Source: Rhodothermia bacterium (GTDB lineage Bacteria; Bacteroidota; Rhodothermia; Rhodothermales; JABDKH01). Taken from it: DNA of 9,030 bases. The stretch spans positions 1-9,030 of the forward strand of contig JAHHLP010000383.1 in the NCBI GenBank assembly GCA_018679295.1. The letters run 5' to 3'. Position numbers and translations under genes: made by a program. The notes below the pieces were generated by a model. The model did not search any database and was not told the origin of the DNA. It was given only the letters and a program-made list of their open reading frames with translations. Below are positions 6,024-9,030 of this stretch, one piece after another (within the stretch, counting starts at the first letter, position 1; the number at the start of each line of letters is the position of its first letter).

Positions 6024-6603
6024 ACGACTTTCGATGCAGAGGCGTCGGGCCGAGCTCGTTCAGGGCGTCATAGTGGTATCGGGTAGGATAGCCGACGTTG
6101 GTGACCCAGCCGTACTCCGGATGGCGGTCGTGGAGGGAACGCATGATGTTGTCGCGCTCCGTCTTGGCAATGATTGACGCGGCTGCTATGGCCTGGCTGC
6201 GCTGGTCGCCCTTGACGACCGGCTCGAGCGGCCACCGCGCTCCGGGAATAACCTGGTTGCCATCCACGAGGACATACCCGGGTCGTACCTCAAGATTCTC
6301 GATGGCGCGGCGCATGGCTTCCATGGAAGCCCAGAGAATGTTGAGTTCGTCGATCTCGGTCGGACTGCAGCGGCCTACGCCCACGGCAACGGCTTGCCTG
6401 CGAATCCGCCGTGCGAGCCTTTCCCGCTCTTCGGACGGCAGCAGTTTGCTGTCTTTGACCCCGCGGACCCGTTTTTCGGGCGGAAAGATTACGGCTGCGG
6501 CAACTACGGGGCCTGCAAGACAACCCCGACCTGCCTCATCCACGCCGGCTACGTGTTTGTAGCCTTCAGCCCAGAGCCGGCGCTCGATTCTCATACTTGC
6601 CAT
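5917..6603 (-). CDS. rnhB: Ribonuclease HII
   Basis: The 228-residue type 2 RNase H is predicted to cut the RNA strand of RNA-DNA hybrids and single ribonucleotides embedded in DNA. The family opening VAGVDEAGRGCLAGPVVAAAV (18-38) gives Asp22 and Glu23. The remaining metal ligands are Asp114 in VLVDGN (111-116) and Asp133 in KGD (131-133). AAASIIAKTERD (140-151), the substrate-sensing tyrosine region GYPT (171-174), and HRKSFN (190-195) follow in the expected order. The conserved part ends at about residue 197. The last 35 residues (GGPDPQIDLFEIEQ...) lie entirely in the antisense overlap with aroK and look like a tail acquired by read-through. Met1 (6603) and Met4 (6594) are both possible starts, and neither has a clear Shine-Dalgarno. 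The gene follows the Mur ligase by 20 nt and is the last of the minus-strand cluster. Confidence 0.95.
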   Translation of the reverse strand: MASMRIERRLWAEGYKHVAGVDEAGRGCLAGPVVAAAVIFPPEKRVRGVKDSKLLPSEERERLARRIRRQAVAVGVGRCSPTEIDELNILWASMEAMRRAIENLEVRPGYVLVDGNQVIPGARWPLEPVVKGDQRSQAIAAASIIAKTERDNIMRSLHDRHPEYGWVTNVGYPTRYHYDALNELGPTPLHRKSFNLGGPDPQIDLFEIEQDVQAQARLDQETPARVEM

Positions 6604-6623
6604 CCGCTGCAGGTGGGATTGCT

Positions 6624-8255
6624 TCAGGCGGCTTCCTCGTATTGGTCGGGCAGGTCGTTTTCGTAGAGCACGACGTCGCCCTCTCGAAGATATTGCTTCA
6701 AGAAGTCCCGCGCATCGAAAAGCGACCGGAACACTTGCACCTTGTCGTCGGGGAAGCCTCGGGCAGCCAGACCCTCCGCGATCGCTGCGGTTCGTTCCGG
6801 GCCGATCAGGATCGCGAGATCTACGTTGTCGGCAATGGCCTCGCCAAGGCGTCGGTTCTCATCAAACTCGATGTCGCCCAGCTCTATCATCCCGGGCGTG
6901 ACGATGACGCGGCGCCCTGTCCGGAACTGCCCGAGGATCTCCACGGCGTTGCGAGCGCCTACGGGGTTCGAATTAAAAGCATCGTCGATGACCGTTATTG
7001 CACCTTCCTTGCGTAGCTGCAGGCGATGCTCGACCGGCTGGACGGCGGCAACCGCGTGCGCCATCTGCCGAAGTCGTAAGCCCATCGACGCACCTACTGC
7101 CACTCCCATGAGTATGTTGGATATGTTGTGGCTTCCGAGCAGGCTGCTCCGAAAGCGCAGCGATTCGCCGGATCGCGCCGTGATGGTGAAGGCGGAGCCG
7201 TCCGCGCCATACTGCACCTCACTCGCACTGAAGTCCGCATTGCGGCCTGTCGCAGACACGGTTAGGACGGAGGCCTCGGTTCGGTCCGCCATCCGCATCA
7301 CCCGCTCGTCGTCGGCATTCAGCACGACCGTTCCGCCGGGCGAGATGGATGCCGGCAGATCCCCCTTTTCCCGCTCGATGTTGTCCACAGATCCCATGCT
7401 CTCCAGATGAGCAACACCGACATTCGTCACGATACCGATGGATGGATTGACGAGTTCGCAAAGCTCCCGGATGTCACCGGAGTAACGCGCACCCATTTCC
7501 GCCACCAGCACCTGGTGTTCGGGCAGGAGCATTTCATTCACCACGCGGCAGAGCCCCATCGGTGTGTTGTACGAACCGGGTGAGGCGAGCACGTTGTACC
7601 GAAAGGACAGAATCTCTCGAACGATGAATTTGACGGAGGTCTTGCCGTACGAGCCTGTGATACCGATCACGGTCAGGTTGTCGTGAGCGGCAAGCTTGGC
7701 GCGCGCTTTCCTCTTGAAGCCCCATCTGAACAGGACCTCCAGAGGTTCCAGCACGATGCCGGCCGCTATCACCGCCAGCGGTGCGATCAGGTCGGCCAGC
7801 AGAAAACCACCCAGCAGTCGCTGAAGCGAAGACAGAAGTCCTGTGCTCAGCGAGAGGCCTGCCGCCCCGCCGAGCAACAGGACCAAGATCAGCGCCAGCG
7901 CGAATCCGAACAGGCGTTTCGCTCGGTTCGTCCATGCCAGCGGCTTCTTCTCGTTATCCGAGCGATACCGTTTCGACGACGCAAACGCGATCGTCCACCC
8001 GAGCAACAGCACCGCGGCCAGCGTCTTCTGCGCCGGAATATCCGTGGCCAGCGTCGCGGCGCCCAGAAGAACACCTCCCGCAACATGGGATCTTCGTATT
8101 AGAAAATCGAACGGCCGCTTGAACGTCCACCTCGCATACTCGGGCACCTTGTAGCCGTGGAGCTGGAACATGTGGAGCGAGAACCGAAGCCGGCGCCAGA
8201 TGCGCCAGCCCGCGAAAGCAACCGCGACAATCAGGAGGATGTAGATACCGATCAT
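6624..8255 (-). CDS. Membrane-anchored MurF-like Mur ligase
   Basis: The 543-residue protein joins a membrane region to a Mur ligase core. Residues 1-180 carry hydrophobic segments at about 2-17, 59-70, 78-92, 116-135 and 147-169, separated by basic loops. The ATP-dependent ligase part follows: P-loop GITGSYGKTS (198-207), AEMGAR (252-257), NVGVAHLE (278-285), a KGD lysine (Lys297) at the position usually carbamylated, HNISNILMG (376-384), EHRLQL (409-414), DDAFNSNP (424-431) and TPGMIELG (453-460). MurF joins D-Ala-D-Ala to UDP-MurNAc-tripeptide, but its N-terminal nucleotide-sugar-binding domain is missing here, and the usual C-terminal KGSR motif is replaced by YENDLPDQYEE (531-541). The true substrate is therefore uncertain and may be membrane-bound. 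The start at 8255 begins right at the first membrane segment; GGAG lies 11 nt upstream, and the longer open frame to 8372 only overlaps the hydrolase. The gene follows the alpha/beta hydrolase by 4 nt. Confidence 0.85.
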   Translation of the reverse strand: MIGIYILLIVAVAFAGWRIWRRLRFSLHMFQLHGYKVPEYARWTFKRPFDFLIRRSHVAGGVLLGAATLATDIPAQKTLAAVLLLGWTIAFASSKRYRSDNEKKPLAWTNRAKRLFGFALALILVLLLGGAAGLSLSTGLLSSLQRLLGGFLLADLIAPLAVIAAGIVLEPLEVLFRWGFKRKARAKLAAHDNLTVIGITGSYGKTSVKFIVREILSFRYNVLASPGSYNTPMGLCRVVNEMLLPEHQVLVAEMGARYSGDIRELCELVNPSIGIVTNVGVAHLESMGSVDNIEREKGDLPASISPGGTVVLNADDERVMRMADRTEASVLTVSATGRNADFSASEVQYGADGSAFTITARSGESLRFRSSLLGSHNISNILMGVAVGASMGLRLRQMAHAVAAVQPVEHRLQLRKEGAITVIDDAFNSNPVGARNAVEILGQFRTGRRVIVTPGMIELGDIEFDENRRLGEAIADNVDLAILIGPERTAAIAEGLAARGFPDDKVQVFRSLFDARDFLKQYLREGDVVLYENDLPDQYEEAA

Positions 8256-8259
8256 CTTT

Positions 8260-9030
8260 TCATTCGCTCCGTCGATCTTCCTCAAGAAAGAAACGTGTTG
8301 CGCGGAGGAAGGTGATGGGGTCGTCGAGGTAGGCGTAGTGGCCCGCGCCAGGGAGCACCACCAACCCGGCATCCGGGATCAGACTCTCGAGTGTTTCGAC
8401 CTGATGCCTGCCGACTTCCTGATCTTCGTCTCCCCAGAAGATGAGCGTCGGCACTGAGATCCGTTCCACACGATCGTCGAGGTGTGTGGATACCGTCTTC
8501 ACGAACGTGTCTCTCATCACACCCGAGAGGCGGCGGTAGTCGGATGAACCCAGGAGATTCCACAGGAGTGTATGTCGAAGCCAATCGAGGCCGGCTACGC
8601 GAAGTCGGTCAGGCAGGATCTCGAACGGTGCCTTGAGTGCACGAGCAAGATATTTTCGTATGTAGTACTTGGCCGTTCGATTAGGCGTGATCCCTGATGG
8701 CCCGATGAGGACGAGTCGCTTTACATCACTCTTCATGGATTCGTCGGAAGCCATGTACATTGCGATCCGTCCGCCGTTGGAATGGCCGATGATGCAGACT
8801 GATGTTCCGAACTGGTAGCGAATCAGGTTGTGAATGAGGTCCGCGTGCTCGGGAACGCCCATTGCGACCGGTGGAGCCGGCGACTGGCCGTGCCCGGGGA
8901 GGTCGACGTTTGCTATTCTGAAGCCGTCGCCAAGAGCTCGGGCAATGGGTCGCATCAGCTCTGCCGAGCTTCCCCAGCCGTGGAGCAAGACCACTCCCGG
9001 GCTCTTCTCGTCGCCTGACCACTCGATGTG
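8260..9030 (-). CDS. Alpha/beta hydrolase, 5' end cut by the window edge
   Basis: The reading frame is open to the last base, so the N-terminus lies outside the window. The visible part is about 256 residues and reads (H)IEWSGDEKSPG directly before VVLLHGWGSS. In numbering from the GTG at 8994, the oxyanion-hole HGWG is at 5-8 and DLPGHGQS at 31-38. The nucleophile elbow GHSNGG (70-75) gives Ser72, the acid is Asp191 in WGDEDQEV (187-194), and the base is His219 in GAGHYAYLDDP (216-226). The catalytic triad is thus complete, and a helical cap lies at about 102-175. Substrate cannot be told from the sequence; esterase, lipase-like or peptidase activity all fit the fold. It is 4 nt upstream of the membrane Mur ligase gene on the same strand, which suggests co-expression and perhaps a cell-envelope substrate. 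The GTG at 8994 falls inside the first conserved strand and is not the real start. Confidence 0.85.
   Translation of the reverse strand, partial: HIEWSGDEKSPGVVLLHGWGSSAELMRPIARALGDGFRIANVDLPGHGQSPAPPVAMGVPEHADLIHNLIRYQFGTSVCIIGHSNGGRIAMYMASDESMKSDVKRLVLIGPSGITPNRTAKYYIRKYLARALKAPFEILPDRLRVAGLDWLRHTLLWNLLGSSDYRRLSGVMRDTFVKTVSTHLDDRVERISVPTLIFWGDEDQEVGRHQVETLESLIPDAGLVVLPGAGHYAYLDDPITFLRATRFFLEEDRRSE

Noticed and set aside
8256..8372. Upstream extension of the Mur ligase frame (39 extra codons)
   Set aside because: It overlaps the conserved C-terminal part of the hydrolase and has no family similarity; the ATG at 8255 begins at the first membrane segment and has a nearby ribosome binding site.
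8992..8994. GTG as the start of the alpha/beta hydrolase
   Set aside because: The codon lies in the first conserved beta strand just before HGWG, and the frame stays open upstream to the window edge, so the gene is truncated rather than starting here.

Overview
The window is a dense stretch of bacterial chromosome. It holds nine protein genes, very short intergenic gaps, no RNA genes, no CRISPR array and no insertion sequence. Eight genes lie on the minus strand; only aroK is on the plus strand. Base composition is fairly GC-rich (by eye, not counted). A YpdA-type bacillithiol disulfide reductase, a large predicted lipoprotein with a type II signal peptide and often weak ribosome binding sites point to a bacillithiol-using bacterium outside the Proteobacteria. 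A Rhodothermota/Bacteroidota-like lineage is my best guess, but this is inference and no marker here settles it.

Layout from left to right. Positions 1-65 hold nothing I can recognise. Positions 66-139 hold a two-hairpin dispersed repeat that abuts the end of the first gene. A tight minus-strand cluster follows, in transcription order: arginine deiminase (2911-1604), tadA (1598-1116) and ypdA (1119-139), with a 5-nt gap and then a 4-nt ATGA overlap. Upstream of it is a second minus-strand cluster: truA (5396-4635), a kelch-type lipoprotein (4638-3211, 4-nt ATGA overlap with truA) and a 61-residue membrane protein (3195-3010). A 98-bp gap separates the two clusters. A short divergent region (5397-5459) with a perfect 8-bp stem-loop separates truA from aroK (5460-6023, plus). 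aroK runs tail-to-tail into rnhB (6603-5917, minus), and the two coding regions overlap by 107 bp. rnhB is the last gene of a third minus-strand cluster: alpha/beta hydrolase (cut by the right edge), a membrane-anchored Mur ligase (8255-6624) and rnhB.

Most genes are housekeeping: tRNA A34 deamination (TadA), tRNA pseudouridylation (TruA), the shikimate pathway (AroK), removal of RNA from DNA (RNase HII) and thiol redox balance (YpdA). The less ordinary content is (a) a MurF-like ligase whose substrate-binding N-terminal domain is replaced by about 180 residues of membrane segments, coupled to an alpha/beta hydrolase; (b) a kelch-propeller lipoprotein translationally coupled to truA; (c) an arginine deiminase without visible partners of the arginine deiminase pathway; (d) the aroK/rnhB antisense overlap. 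I see no defence system, prophage or clearly new multi-gene system. The hydrolase/Mur-ligase pair is the best candidate for under-described biology.
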